64,000 bases of DNA from Ardenticatena maritima (GCF_001306175.1 NZ_LGKN01000009.1:393038-457037), one strand, 5' to 3'. Positions 29,798-38,669 are shown, counted from the first letter of the stretch. Notes: generated from the sequence alone by a model not told the origin. Made by a program: numbers and translations.

Positions 29798-30874
29798 ATG
29801 AAGCGTTTTATCAAACCCGACATCCTGGCAATGCAGGCGTACACCCTCAAACCCTACACGTACCGCCACAAAATGAACCAGAACGAAAACCCGTTCGGCT
29901 ATCCCGAAGACCTCAAAGCCATTGTGCTGGAACGGGTGGCGCAAGCCGATTGGGCGCGCTATCCCTCGTTCACGCTTGATACGCTGCGCGAGGCGCTTGC
30001 CGCCCACAACGGCGTTCGCCGTGAGATGGTGTTGGTGGGCAATGGCTCGAATGAGTTGATTTACGTGACGTTGGCGGCGACACTCCGCACCGGCGACCAC
30101 GTTGTGATTCCCGTGCCGACGTTCAGCGTGTATGGCTTGCTGGCGCGTGTTTTCGGCGCACACGTGCATGAAATCCCCATGCCGCCCGAAACCAACTTTG
30201 CCCTGCCTGTGGACGCCGTCATCGAGACGGCGCAACGCCACCAGGCGCGGGTAGTCGTGCTCTGCACACCGAATAACCCCACCGGCACCGCCTATGCCCC
30301 CGCTGATGTTGAGCGTGTGGCGGCGGAAAGCGGCGCACTGGTGCTGATTGACGAGGCCTACCGCGAATTTGCCGACCAGGACTTCACCCCACTGCTGGAA
30401 CGCTACGACAATGTCGTGCTCTTGCGCACATTCAGCAAAGCGATGGCCATGGGGGGGCTGCGCGTGGGGTACGCCATCACCAACGAAGCCCTGGCGCGTG
30501 AATTGCACAAGGCGCAATTGCCCTACGCGCTCAACCTGTTCAGTGAAACCGCCGCCCTGGTGGCGATTGAGCATTTTGAAAGCCACTTCCGCCCCCTCAT
30601 CGAGCGGCTGAAAGCCGAGCGGGAACGACTGATTCCCGCGCTGAATGCGCTCCCCGGTCTCCATGCCTATCCCAGCGCCGCCAATTTTGTGCTGGCGCGC
30701 TTTGACCGCCCCGCGCGCGAGATTTTTGAGGCACTTCTCAATCGTGCCGGCATCCTCATCCGCGATGTCAGCGGCTACCCACTTTTGGCGGGACACCTGC
30801 GTATCAGCCTGGGAACGCCTGAAGAAAACGACTTGTTGGTGCAAACGCTGGCGGAGATATTGGGTGCTGCGTGA
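29798..30874 (+). CDS. hisC: Histidinol-phosphate aminotransferase
   Basis: A 358-residue class II PLP aminotransferase of histidine synthesis. The core motifs are NENPFGYP at residues 28-35, CTPNNPTGTAY near 155, DEAYREFAD near 185, and the PLP lysine in RTFSKAMAMGGLRVGY near 210. The final arginine region is LRISLGTPEEN. The ATG follows AGAGGA. It stands alone rather than in a his operon. HisC-type enzymes can also act on aromatic or other amino acids, so a broader role is possible. Confidence 0.88.
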   Translation: MKRFIKPDILAMQAYTLKPYTYRHKMNQNENPFGYPEDLKAIVLERVAQADWARYPSFTLDTLREALAAHNGVRREMVLVGNGSNELIYVTLAATLRTGDHVVIPVPTFSVYGLLARVFGAHVHEIPMPPETNFALPVDAVIETAQRHQARVVVLCTPNNPTGTAYAPADVERVAAESGALVLIDEAYREFADQDFTPLLERYDNVVLLRTFSKAMAMGGLRVGYAITNEALARELHKAQLPYALNLFSETAALVAIEHFESHFRPLIERLKAERERLIPALNALPGLHAYPSAANFVLARFDRPAREIFEALLNRAGILIRDVSGYPLLAGHLRISLGTPEENDLLVQTLAEILGAA

Positions 30875-30892
30875 ACCAGGGCGAGTTTGTTG

Positions 30893-30921
30893 AAAAAACG
30901 GGGAACAGATCCCGCTTTTTT
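30893..30921 (+). terminator. Terminator after hisC
   Basis: Arms AAAAAACGGG and CCCGCTTTTTT (30893-30902 with 30911-30921) pair with a two-base internal mismatch and end in a T-run. Confidence 0.5.
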
Positions 30922-30947
30922 GACGCACATAGTTGTTTGAGTAAAAT
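30920..30947 (+). promoter_or_regulatory. Promoter of the frameshifted surface-protein gene
   Basis: TTGACG (30920-30925) and TAAAAT (30942-30947) with 16 bases between, partly overlapping the hisC terminator. Confidence 0.5.
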
Positions 30948-30990
30948 AACCGCTCTTCGGCATGAGGTATGTGTGCAAGAGAGGTGCGAC

Positions 30991-31643
30991 ATGCGTGTCA
31001 GCAAACCATTTTATCTTGCCTTGGTGTTGTTCCTGGTCTTCTTTGCGCCGCTTTTCTTCTATCCAGCCGAAGCCCAAGGCGGCGTGACGGTGACGATCAC
31101 AAATGAAGTCAGCGGCAACAACAACACAGGCCGCACGGCCGCGGCAGCGCTCAACGACCAATGGATTGCCGACACACAATCGGTGTGTGGGTTGGGGATT
31201 TGGAAACACGCACCGACGGTGGCGGCACACCTGCGCTCCTGCGATACAAGCCAAGCGGCGGCTCTGTTGTCGAAGTTCAGATTCCGACCAGCACCACGGA
31301 TCAAAGTGTGTGTCCGACCAATGGTGCGTGCGGGAACGTAACGACACGCTGGATTGGCTTGCGGGCAACAAGCGGCACAACAATTGAATGGGTGCTCTTG
31401 ATCGTGGGGGATGATAGTTCACAAGGTGGTGTGAGTGAACACATCAGTTGGGTTGGCGCAACAGTCGCCCTTGCACCAAGCGGCAGTGGGTGTACTGCGG
31501 GAAGCGGCGGTCCCACAGCCGTGCACCTCACGGCATTCACCGCAGCGCCATCGGCAGCACGCACACCCTTTTTGCCCTTTGTCGCCGGCGTCTTCGGGCT
31601 GACGGCGGTCGCGCTTCATCGTGCGCGCAAACGCACCAGGTAG
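30991..31643 (+). pseudogene. Secreted surface protein, frameshifted
   Basis: A signal peptide (RVSKPFYLALVLFLVFF, then PAEAQ as cleavage region) begins at ATG 30991 behind GAGAGG. That frame reads about 65 plausible residues and then turns into unlikely sequence. The frame one base back carries the continuation from about 31185 (VGDLETRTDGGGTPALL) through Gly/Thr/Ser-rich sequence. It ends in a membrane anchor (FLPFVAGVFGLTAVAL) and a basic tail at 31643. The break falls at GTGTGTG (31183-31189). A two-base expansion there would explain it. Restored, the product is about 217 residues: exported, anchored, function unknown. A sequencing error or phase-variable repeat is possible. Confidence 0.7.
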
Positions 31644-31661
31644 CCTTCCCGCTCAACATCA

Positions 31662-31690
31662 AAACGGCTGGGGAAGTTCCCCAGCCGTTT
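31662..31690. terminator. Bidirectional terminator
   Basis: A nearly perfect 14-bp inverted repeat (31662-31675 with 31677-31690) lies between converging genes. Read on the minus strand it ends in TTTT. Confidence 0.85.
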
Positions 31691-31709
31691 GCGTTTGCCA
31701 GGTTGCCAA

Positions 31710-32297
31710 TCAACGTGGGCGGGCTTCCAGCAGCACCACCAACGAACCCGCGAATCTCTCTTGCCGCACAATCTCGAAGCCCGCTTCTTGCACGAGTCTG
31801 GGCGTGTCGCGGTTGAGGTGGCAACTCCCATTCATGCCGAACCACAACGGTTCAAACATGTCTGTGAACGTGCGTGCCAGCGGATGCGTGCCGCGCACAT
31901 GTTCGAGCAAGCGCAAACGCCCGCCGGGTTTCAGCACGCGGCGGACTTCATGCAAGCCTTGTTGTGCATCGGGGACGGAGCAGAAAACAAGCGCCCCCAC
32001 AACCGCATCAAAGGCGGCGTCAGGGAAGGGGAGCGCCTGCACATCACCCTGCACCAACCATTGCCGCGCGCGACGACGCGCGGGCGCATAGCGCAACATC
32101 TCCCACGTGAGGTCAAGCGCCACAACATCGGTGTTGGGCGGGTAGTGGGGCAGGTTGAGCCCCGTCCCCACCCCCACATCAAGCACACGCCCGTGCACAT
32201 CACCCACCAACTGGCGACGCCAGGCGCGCAAGCGCCACGCTTCCACAGGCGCCAAAAACCAATCGTAGAGCGGTCCCAATTGCTCAAACAGCCCCAT
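31710..32297 (-). CDS. Class I SAM-dependent methyltransferase
   Basis: A 195-residue methyltransferase of the UbiE/Methyltransf_11 type. Motif I is VLDVGVGTGLNLPHYP near residue 40, motif II VVALDLTWEML, and motif IV LPFPDAAFDAVVGALVFCSV. The substrate is unknown and could be a small molecule or lipid quinone. Its ATG shares a base with the stop of the double thioredoxin gene (TAATG), so the two are translationally coupled. Confidence 0.8.
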   Translation of the reverse strand: MGLFEQLGPLYDWFLAPVEAWRLRAWRRQLVGDVHGRVLDVGVGTGLNLPHYPPNTDVVALDLTWEMLRYAPARRRARQWLVQGDVQALPFPDAAFDAVVGALVFCSVPDAQQGLHEVRRVLKPGGRLRLLEHVRGTHPLARTFTDMFEPLWFGMNGSCHLNRDTPRLVQEAGFEIVRQERFAGSLVVLLEARPR

Positions 32298-33082
32298 TAG
32301 CGCACTCCTGCCAGCACGGCGTCCAACCGTTGGCGGAGCGCCGGCAACGATTGCACGCCCACAATGCGGTCAACCGGTTGCCCATTGCGGAAAATGATGA
32401 GCGTCGGAATCCCGCGAATTTGGAACTGCATGGGCGTGCGCGGATTTTCGTCCACGTTGAGTTTCCCCACCTTGACGCGCCCCGCATACTCGCGCGCCAG
32501 CGACTCGATAGCGGGCGCAATCATGTGGCACGGACCGCACCACTCCGCCCAGAAGTCCACCAGCGCCACGCCCGATGAGATGAAATCAGCGAACGTGGCA
32601 TCGGTCAGGACGACGGGTTTGCCGTCCGCATGCGCCGCACGTGGCTCAGGACGCGGCTGACGCGGTGGCGGCGGCGGCGTGCGTTGGGCGGTCGCGTGCA
32701 GGGGCACGCTAGCCCCGCTCAGCGTTTGTGTCGGCGTTGCCGAGCGTTCGCCCACGAGATAGGCTGCCCATTCGCGCAATGCGCTTTCAGTGGGCGCGCC
32801 TTCGCCCCGCTGAACAACACGCCCATCCTTCACCAGCAGCAACGTCGGCAGATGACGCACCTGTTCGCGCTGCGCGGCTTGGGGCGCATCTTCCACATTC
32901 AGTTTCACCACGAGCAGTTTGCCGGCGTACTCGCGCGCCAGCCGGTTCAACACAGGGTCCAGTTGCTCACACGGCGGGCATTCGCGCCGCCAGAAAACGG
33001 CGACCACAGGCACTTTCGCTTGATAGACGGCACGGTCATAGGTCATATCGTTGGCGTGAATGGGTGCATCGAAAATCGCCAT
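32297..33082 (-). CDS. Double-domain thioredoxin
   Basis: A 261-residue protein of two thioredoxin folds joined by a Pro/Arg-rich linker (residues about 110-155). Domain 1 has CPPC at residues 35-38 (RRECPPCEQ). Domain 2 has the classical WCGPC at 181-185. Both keep the cis-proline loop (HLPTLL and GIPTLI). No signal peptide is visible, so it is probably cytoplasmic. The differing active sites suggest different redox potentials, possibly a relay. It overlaps the following methyltransferase gene. Confidence 0.88.
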   Translation of the reverse strand: MAIFDAPIHANDMTYDRAVYQAKVPVVAVFWRRECPPCEQLDPVLNRLAREYAGKLLVVKLNVEDAPQAAQREQVRHLPTLLLVKDGRVVQRGEGAPTESALREWAAYLVGERSATPTQTLSGASVPLHATAQRTPPPPPRQPRPEPRAAHADGKPVVLTDATFADFISSGVALVDFWAEWCGPCHMIAPAIESLAREYAGRVKVGKLNVDENPRTPMQFQIRGIPTLIIFRNGQPVDRIVGVQSLPALRQRLDAVLAGVR

Positions 33083-33157
33083 GTTTCCCTCCTGATACTC
33101 TCATCCAGTATTTTCAAGCGAAAGTGTAGCAGCCGCTTGTTAGAAAAATGTTGGCGC

Positions 33158-33700
33158 TTACTGGACAAGGCTCCAATGCGCCTCAATCATCTCTTTGGTG
33201 ACTTGCCCCGTCCAGACCATTTGAATGACACCGTCGGCATCCACCAGCCAGGATGTGGGCAACCCCAAGAGACGGTAGGCTTTTTCGGTGCTGGCGTCTT
33301 TGCTGATGTAAATCGGGTAGGTAATCGTCGGTTCAAATGTTTGCAAAAATTGCTCGACTACGGCGGGTCCTTCTTCCACATCAACACCAATAATGGTGTA
33401 GCCTTCTTCGTGGAGCGCCTGAAACTCCGGCATTTCTTTTTTGCACGGTGGACACCACGTCGCCCAGAAGTTGATGAGCCGCGGTTCGCCTGCGCCCAGC
33501 GTGTCGAGCGTGACGGCTTCGCCATCGAGTGTGTAGACCGTGGTGGCGGGGACGGTCGTGCCCACAAGCGGGTGCCCGCCGCCGTTTTGAGCCAGGACGG
33601 GGTCGCGCGGGGTGTTGGTTTGGCTTGTGCACGCCAACCCCAGGAGACTGACAACAACCAACCCGACCAAGAGCGTGGTGCGATGCAACAGGTTCTGCAT
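33158..33700 (-). CDS. TlpA/ResA-like thiol-disulfide lipoprotein
   Basis: A 180-residue exported redoxin. A lipobox LGLAC puts the lipidated cysteine at residue 24. The thioredoxin fold carries WATWCPPCKKEMPEF near residue 82, and the cis-proline is in LGLPTSW. This family reduces apocytochrome c or other outside thiols. The ATG at 33700 follows GAAGGAAGAACC. It lies 75 bases upstream of the double thioredoxin on the same strand and may share its transcript, linking inside and outside thiol chemistry. Confidence 0.88.
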   Translation of the reverse strand: MQNLLHRTTLLVGLVVVSLLGLACTSQTNTPRDPVLAQNGGGHPLVGTTVPATTVYTLDGEAVTLDTLGAGEPRLINFWATWCPPCKKEMPEFQALHEEGYTIIGVDVEEGPAVVEQFLQTFEPTITYPIYISKDASTEKAYRLLGLPTSWLVDADGVIQMVWTGQVTKEMIEAHWSLVQ

Positions 33701-33752
33701 GGTTCTTCCTTCGCCTCCTTCCCCCAATGCTCAGGGGGTGTATTTTGGCCTG

Positions 33753-34373
33753 TTAGGGCATACCCAGCAAATGCCAGAGGGCAATCGCCGCCGCCACTTC
33801 AACGTTGAGCGAGCGCTTGACGCCCTGCATAGGCACATAGACCACTTGCTCGCAGAGCGGAAACAGGTCATGCCCAACGCCGCTCACTTCGTTGCCAACC
33901 ACCAACGCCAGCGGCTTGTCCGGCGGCTGCAACCCACGAAGCGAGCGGGCGGTAGGCGTCTGTTCAAGCGCCCAAATCGTCCAGCCGCTTTGCCGCAAGG
34001 TGTGCAACACCTCCGCCGTGTTCGGGGCATACGACCACGGGACGCTGGTTTCGGCGCCCAGCGCTGTTTTGCGGACGTTGGCTTGTTCGGGCGTGGGGGT
34101 AATGCCGCACAGGTAGAGATGCGCCACGCCCAGCCCGTCGGCGGTGCGAAATAGCGCCCCCACGTTCCACGCCGAGCGCAGGTTGTCGAGCACGAGCGCC
34201 ACTGTGCGCGGGGGCAACGGTTCCGTCGGGGGCGGGGCATGGGGAGCGGTATCCCACGCCGCCAGGCGGATAGTCGGCGCGCCACAGCGGGGGCACGTTT
34301 CGCGATGTGGTTGGCGTTCATGCCAGGGATAGCGCAGGTTGCATTGTCGGCAATGGCGAATTTCGGCTTGCAT
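33753..34373 (-). CDS. SpoU/TrmH-family RNA 2'-O-methyltransferase with zinc ribbon
   Basis: A 206-residue SPOUT methylase. An N-terminal zinc ribbon (CRQC and CPRC, residues 8-31) precedes the SPOUT domain. The three motifs are DNLRSAWNVGALFRTAD, LALVVGNEVSGV and VPMQGVKRSLNVEVAAAIAL. It methylates a ribose 2'-OH of tRNA or rRNA. The zinc ribbon is an additional RNA- or protein-binding element. The ATG at 34373 follows AGAGGCAACC. The specific site is not predictable. Confidence 0.85.
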   Translation of the reverse strand: MQAEIRHCRQCNLRYPWHERQPHRETCPRCGAPTIRLAAWDTAPHAPPPTEPLPPRTVALVLDNLRSAWNVGALFRTADGLGVAHLYLCGITPTPEQANVRKTALGAETSVPWSYAPNTAEVLHTLRQSGWTIWALEQTPTARSLRGLQPPDKPLALVVGNEVSGVGHDLFPLCEQVVYVPMQGVKRSLNVEVAAAIALWHLLGMP

Positions 34374-34430
34374 GGTTGCCTCTGGCTGTTCTCTGTTCAC
34401 GGGGGAGCATACGCAAGCGTGCGAAAATGC

Positions 34431-34453
34431 AAAAAGCCGCCCGTAGGCGGCTT
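34431..34453 (-). terminator. Terminator of the CBM48 gene
   Basis: An 8-bp stem (34434-34441 with 34446-34453). On the minus strand it is followed by TTTGCATTTT. Confidence 0.75.
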
Positions 34454-34476
34454 GCGATATGCAATTGTGGGGGTGG

Positions 34477-34767
34477 CTACACGCGCACGACGGCGTTTTG
34501 CGAACCGAACGTGTTGGGCGTGAACTCGTCGGCGGTCGGGTCGTCGTACCAGCGCTCGCCGTCGAGCAAGAAGCGGTACTGATAGGCGCGCCCGCTTTCC
34601 AGCGACACCGTGACGGAAAAGCGACCGTCTTTGCGGCGCGTCAGTTCAAGCGGCTGCCACTCGTTGAAGTCGGCGAGGAGCACGGCGTGCGATGCGGCGG
34701 CGTCGGCGGGGACTTCAAACGTGACGCGGCACTTTGCGCCGGTTTTGGAGTAGGTTTTTCGGGGCAT
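34477..34767 (-). CDS. Stand-alone CBM48 (glycogen-binding) domain protein
   Basis: A 96-residue protein consisting almost wholly of an E-set/CBM48 fold as in isoamylase N-termini and AMPK-beta. The motifs LLADFNEWQPLELTRRKDGRF and YQYRFLLDGERWYDDPTAD contain the tryptophans and lysine region that contact alpha-glucans. The strong site AAGGAGG precedes ATG 34767. It sits between two terminators, hence monocistronic or the end of a short transcript. It has no enzymatic domain, so it probably targets or scaffolds glycogen enzymes. Confidence 0.8.
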   Translation of the reverse strand: MPRKTYSKTGAKCRVTFEVPADAAASHAVLLADFNEWQPLELTRRKDGRFSVTVSLESGRAYQYRFLLDGERWYDDPTADEFTPNTFGSQNAVVRV

Positions 34768-34788
34768 ACGAAACCTCCTTGACATGTT

Positions 34789-34834
34789 GACAACAAAAAA
34801 CGGTGCAGTCCGTCGGCGGGTGGACTGCACCGTT
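34789..34834 (-). terminator. Terminator of the liv operon
   Basis: A 13-bp stem (34799-34811 with 34822-34834), followed on the minus strand by a TTTTTTGTTG run. Confidence 0.9.
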
Positions 34835-34883
34835 GCGGCGGCGAGTATAGGGAAATGAGCACGTTTGGCAATTCTGCCGCCGT

Positions 34884-35618
34884 CTATTCCTCGCCCAGAT
34901 AGGCTTTACGCACCATTTCGCTGGCGGCTAACTCCTGTGCGGGACCTTCGAGCACGATTTGCCCGGTTTGCAACACATAGCCCCGATGCGCCACTTCCAG
35001 CGCCATGAGGGCGTTCTGTTCGACAAGCAAAATGGTGGTTCCCTGCTTGTTGATTTCGACAATCGTCTCGAAGATGGTTTCCACCAACACAGGCGCCAGC
35101 CCCATGCTCGGCTCGTCGAGCAGGAGCAATTTGGGGCGCGCCATGAGCGCCCGCCCAATGGCGAGCATTTGCTGCTCACCCCCCGAAAGGGTCCCGCCTT
35201 GCTGGTTGCGGCGTTCTTTCAGACGTGGGAACAACTCAAACACCCGTTCCAGGTCTTCGGCGATTCCCTGGGGGTCGTTGCGCGTGTACGCACCCATTTC
35301 CAGGTTTTCGAGCACGGTCAGGCGGGGGAAGATGCGCCGCCCTTCGGGCGATTGCGCCACACCCAATTTCACGATTTCGTAGGCGGGCGTGTGCGAGATG
35401 TCGCGCCCTTCGAGGATGACTTGCCCCTCGCGCGGATGCAAGATGCCGCTGATAGTGCGAATGGTGGTCGTTTTCCCCGCACCGTTCGAGCCAATCAGCG
35501 TGACGATTTCGCCACGGTCTACCGTGAGCGAAATGCCTTTGAGCGCGTGGATAGCGCCGTAGTAGGAATGCACATTGCGCAGTTCGAGCATGTGCTCGCG
35601 TGTGCCATTGTGTGCCAT
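34884..35618 (-). CDS. livF: Branched-chain amino acid ABC transporter ATPase LivF
   Basis: A 244-residue ABC ATPase. Walker A is GSNGAGKTT, the signature LSGGEQQMLAIGRAL, Walker B LLLLDEPSMGLAP, and the switch histidine region is replaced by VEQNALMALEVAHRGYVLQTG, as in all LivF. It pairs with LivG to power uptake through LivHM. The ATG follows AAGGAGG, nine bases after livG. Confidence 0.94.
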   Translation of the reverse strand: MAHNGTREHMLELRNVHSYYGAIHALKGISLTVDRGEIVTLIGSNGAGKTTTIRTISGILHPREGQVILEGRDISHTPAYEIVKLGVAQSPEGRRIFPRLTVLENLEMGAYTRNDPQGIAEDLERVFELFPRLKERRNQQGGTLSGGEQQMLAIGRALMARPKLLLLDEPSMGLAPVLVETIFETIVEINKQGTTILLVEQNALMALEVAHRGYVLQTGQIVLEGPAQELAASEMVRKAYLGEE

Positions 35619-35627
35619 GTTGCCTCC

Positions 35628-36437
35628 TTAGCCTTCGCCCTCTTCGTCCGCGTGCGCCTGGGCAAATGCTTCCGCCGCCCGCCGCCCCAGGTAGGCTTCA
35701 ATCACGCGCGGGTTGCGCTGGATGTCGCGGGGTGAGCCTTCGGCAATCTTCTTCCCGTAGTCCAGCACGGTCACACGATCGGAAATGCCCATCACAACCT
35801 TCATATCGTGCTCGATGAGCAGAATGCTCAGCCCCAAATCGTCGCGCAACTGCTGGATGAAGCGCGTCATCTGCAAGGTTTCGTTGGGGTTCATGCCCGC
35901 GGTTGGTTCGTCCAGCAAGAGCAGTTTGGGTTCGGTCGCCAGCGCGCGCGCAATTTCCAGGCGGCGCTGATCGCCATAGGGCAGGTTGCGGGCGGCTTCG
36001 TTGGCGCGGTCACGCAAGCCCACGTATTCGAGCAGTTCGAGCGCTTTGCGGTGGGCTTGGCGCTCTTCTTGCACCATCGAAGGCAAGCGCAAGATGGCGT
36101 GATACCAGGTTTGGCGCATGCGGCAGTTCATGCCCACCAGCACATTGTCGAGCGCGGACATGTTCGCAAAGAGGCGAATGTTCTGAAACGTGCGCGCGAT
36201 GCCCATCGCCGTCACCTGGTTGGGGCGCTTGCCTGTGATGTCCTTGCCATCGAAGAAGATGCGCCCTTCGGTCGGGCGGTAGAAGCCCGTAATCATGTTG
36301 AAAAAGGTGGTTTTACCGGCACCGTTGGGGCCAATTACGCTCGCAATCATGCCGGGTTCCATCTCAAAATCTACGCTATCCACGGCGGTCAACCCGCCAA
36401 AGCGTTTGGTAATTCCCCGTGCTTCCAAAAGCGCCAT
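35628..36437 (-). CDS. livG: Branched-chain amino acid ABC transporter ATPase LivG
   Basis: A 269-residue ABC ATPase with Walker A GPNGAGKTT, the LivG-type signature NLPYGDQRRLEIARAL, Walker B LLLLDEPTAGMNP and the H-loop LIEHDMKVVMGISD. The C-terminus is extended by about 15 residues rich in Ala and Glu. Confidence 0.94.
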   Translation of the reverse strand: MALLEARGITKRFGGLTAVDSVDFEMEPGMIASVIGPNGAGKTTFFNMITGFYRPTEGRIFFDGKDITGKRPNQVTAMGIARTFQNIRLFANMSALDNVLVGMNCRMRQTWYHAILRLPSMVQEERQAHRKALELLEYVGLRDRANEAARNLPYGDQRRLEIARALATEPKLLLLDEPTAGMNPNETLQMTRFIQQLRDDLGLSILLIEHDMKVVMGISDRVTVLDYGKKIAEGSPRDIQRNPRVIEAYLGRRAAEAFAQAHADEEGEG

Positions 36438-36473
36438 GGTCTCTCTCCTCTTTCACCCGAACAGGCGCCCGCC

Positions 36474-37613
36474 TCAGCCTTCGGCGCCTGCTTCTTCCCA
36501 TTCGTGTTCGTGGAGTTCGGCTTTGCGTGCTTCAGATGGGAACAACCCTTCGGGACGCCAGACCATGATGAGAATCAAGCCGACGCCAAAGAGCACCCAG
36601 CGCCATTCGCGCAGGTCAATGGCGGTCAGCCACGACCAGCCCAATGCTTTCGCCAGCGAGGCTTGCCATTGGGGAATCCAGATGGCGATGAGCACCCGGT
36701 CGAGGATAGTGAGCATGAGTCCACCGACCAGCACGCCGTACACGTTGCCCATCCCGCTCAGAATGACGATGATGAGCAGGAAGATGGAGACCTGGAAGCG
36801 GAACAGTTCGGGGAAAATGGCTTGAATCATCGAGGCATAAATGGCGCCTGCAAACCCCGAAAACGACGCCCCCAGCGCAAACGCCAGCAGTTTCGTGCGG
36901 ATGGGGTCAACCCCCATGGCGTCGGCGGCGATTTCATCTTCACGAATCGCCATCCAGGCGCGTCCCAAACGCGAGTTTTCCAACCGCCGCTCGGCGATGA
37001 TGACCAGCACGCCGAGAATGACAACGAGATACCACCAATGCAGCGGGTCGAATCCGAATTCAAAACCGAAGATGCTGGGACGACCAACAGGGTTCAGCCC
37101 TTGTGGACCGTTTGTCAGGTTCAAGTGTTCAACCAGGTAGATATTCGTGAAAGGAATGCGAATGGTGAGGTCGTCCAGGTTGCGGATGACGGTCGGCACG
37201 ATTTCGCCGAACGCCAGCGTGACAATGGCGAGGTAGTCGCCGCGCAAGCGCAGCGTCGGCGCGCCGATAATCATACCGCAGATGGCGGCCACCACAGCGC
37301 AAATCCAGATGACCACCCAGAACGACCATTCCAGCCCCAGGTTGGGCCAGGTGAAAATGCCCATCGTGTACGCCCCAATGGCGAAAAAGGCGGCGTACCC
37401 CAGGTCGAGCAAGCCGGCAAAACCGACTACGATGTTCAAACCCAGCGCCAAAATGACGAAAATCAAGCCGGCTACGAGTGAGCCGAGCAATTCCAGCCCT
37501 AAGGCGCGGTCAATAAACGGGTATGTCAGGAAGATGACACCCCCGAGCGTGCCAAGAATCAGTTGGCGTTGCCGTCGGTCTTCGGGTAGAAATGCCAGAA
37601 GTTTCTGCACCAT
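36474..37613 (-). CDS. livM: Branched-chain amino acid ABC transporter permease LivM
   Basis: A 379-residue permease with about ten membrane helices. The family marks NIVVGFAGLLDLGYAAFFAIGAY and the cytoplasmic coupling loop AWMAIREDEIAADAMGV are clear. The C-terminal tail is charged (EHEWEEAG). It lies 42 bases after livH. Confidence 0.93.
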   Translation of the reverse strand: MVQKLLAFLPEDRRQRQLILGTLGGVIFLTYPFIDRALGLELLGSLVAGLIFVILALGLNIVVGFAGLLDLGYAAFFAIGAYTMGIFTWPNLGLEWSFWVVIWICAVVAAICGMIIGAPTLRLRGDYLAIVTLAFGEIVPTVIRNLDDLTIRIPFTNIYLVEHLNLTNGPQGLNPVGRPSIFGFEFGFDPLHWWYLVVILGVLVIIAERRLENSRLGRAWMAIREDEIAADAMGVDPIRTKLLAFALGASFSGFAGAIYASMIQAIFPELFRFQVSIFLLIIVILSGMGNVYGVLVGGLMLTILDRVLIAIWIPQWQASLAKALGWSWLTAIDLREWRWVLFGVGLILIMVWRPEGLFPSEARKAELHEHEWEEAGAEG

Positions 37614-37655
37614 AAGTCCCCCACAAATCAGCGTCGCCGTTATGAACCAGCCCGA

Positions 37656-38591
37656 TTAGACTTTTTCCTGCGTGGCTTGCCCAAGCAAACCGGCTGGGCG
37701 GAACACAAGCACCAAGACCAGAATGGCAAACACCACGGCGCGCGTCCATTCGGACGGCAAGTAGAGGTCGCTCAGCGCCTTGAAGATGCCGATGAAGTAG
37801 CCGCCCAACACAGCGCCGGCGATGTTGCCAATGCCCCCCAACACGGCGGCGGTGAACGCCATCAAGCCGGCTTCAAACCCCATGAGGTAGCGCCCGGTGT
37901 TGAGGTACAACCCGAACACCATGCCGGCGGCGCCGGCCAGCGCCCCCCCGATGAAGAAGGTGCTCATGATGACACGCTCAACATTGATGCCCATCATCGC
38001 GGCGGCTTCACGGTCTTGGGCGGTGGCGCGCATGGCTTTGCCCAACTTGGTGCGCCGCACAAAGACCGAAAGCAAAACCATCAGCGGGATGGTGACGACC
38101 AGCAACATGAGGTCGGTCGTCGAAAAGCCGATGATGGTCTCAATGCCCAGCCATTCGCGCAGAATGTCCACGCGGGGCACATAGGGCGGGTAGAAAATCT
38201 GGCTGGGTCCCTTCCAGATGGCAAACAGGTTTTCCAAAGCGAACGAAGCACCCACAGCGGTAATCAACGGCGCCAGGCGGGGCGCGTTGCGCAATGGGCG
38301 GTAGGCGATGCGGTCAATGAAGACGTTGAGCAGCCCCGCGGCGAGCATGGTCAACAGCATGACGGGGACCAAAATGTAAATGATTTGGGGCACAGAAAGC
38401 GGATATTCAAGGTTCAAAAACTGCAAGATGGTGAGCGAAAAGAGAAACCCAAAAGCGAAAATGTCGCCATGGGCGAAGTTGATGAGTTCGAGAATGCCGT
38501 ACACCATGGTGTACCCCAGCGCAATCAGCGCCAGATACGACCCGATTGTGATGCCAATCACCAGTTGGTTCGCAAGCAGTTCAATGTTCAT
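37656..38591 (-). CDS. livH: Branched-chain amino acid ABC transporter permease LivH
   Basis: A 311-residue permease with eight or more membrane helices. Marks are TMVYGILELINFAHGDI near the N-terminus and AMRATAQDREAAAMMGINV as the coupling loop. It follows livK after a strong intercistronic hairpin, which probably lowers its expression compared with the binding protein. Confidence 0.93.
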   Translation of the reverse strand: MNIELLANQLVIGITIGSYLALIALGYTMVYGILELINFAHGDIFAFGFLFSLTILQFLNLEYPLSVPQIIYILVPVMLLTMLAAGLLNVFIDRIAYRPLRNAPRLAPLITAVGASFALENLFAIWKGPSQIFYPPYVPRVDILREWLGIETIIGFSTTDLMLLVVTIPLMVLLSVFVRRTKLGKAMRATAQDREAAAMMGINVERVIMSTFFIGGALAGAAGMVFGLYLNTGRYLMGFEAGLMAFTAAVLGGIGNIAGAVLGGYFIGIFKALSDLYLPSEWTRAVVFAILVLVLVFRPAGLLGQATQEKV

Positions 38592-38630
38592 GGTGTTCTT
38601 CCAACCCCCTCGATGCTATCCCCCAACATG

Positions 38631-38669
38631 AAAAAGGGGTGTGGGCGCTCCGCAGAGCGCACCACACCC
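38631..38669 (-). terminator. Leaky terminator between livK and livH
   Basis: A long stem (38637-38650 with 38655-38669, small bulge), followed on the minus strand by TTTTT. It stands inside the operon directly after the binding-protein gene, a classic place for partial termination. Confidence 0.75.

Noticed and set aside
31183..31189. Programmed -1 ribosomal frameshift in the surface-protein gene
   Set aside because: No slippery heptamer or downstream stimulatory structure is evident at the switch. Mutation, repeat slippage or error explains it more simply.
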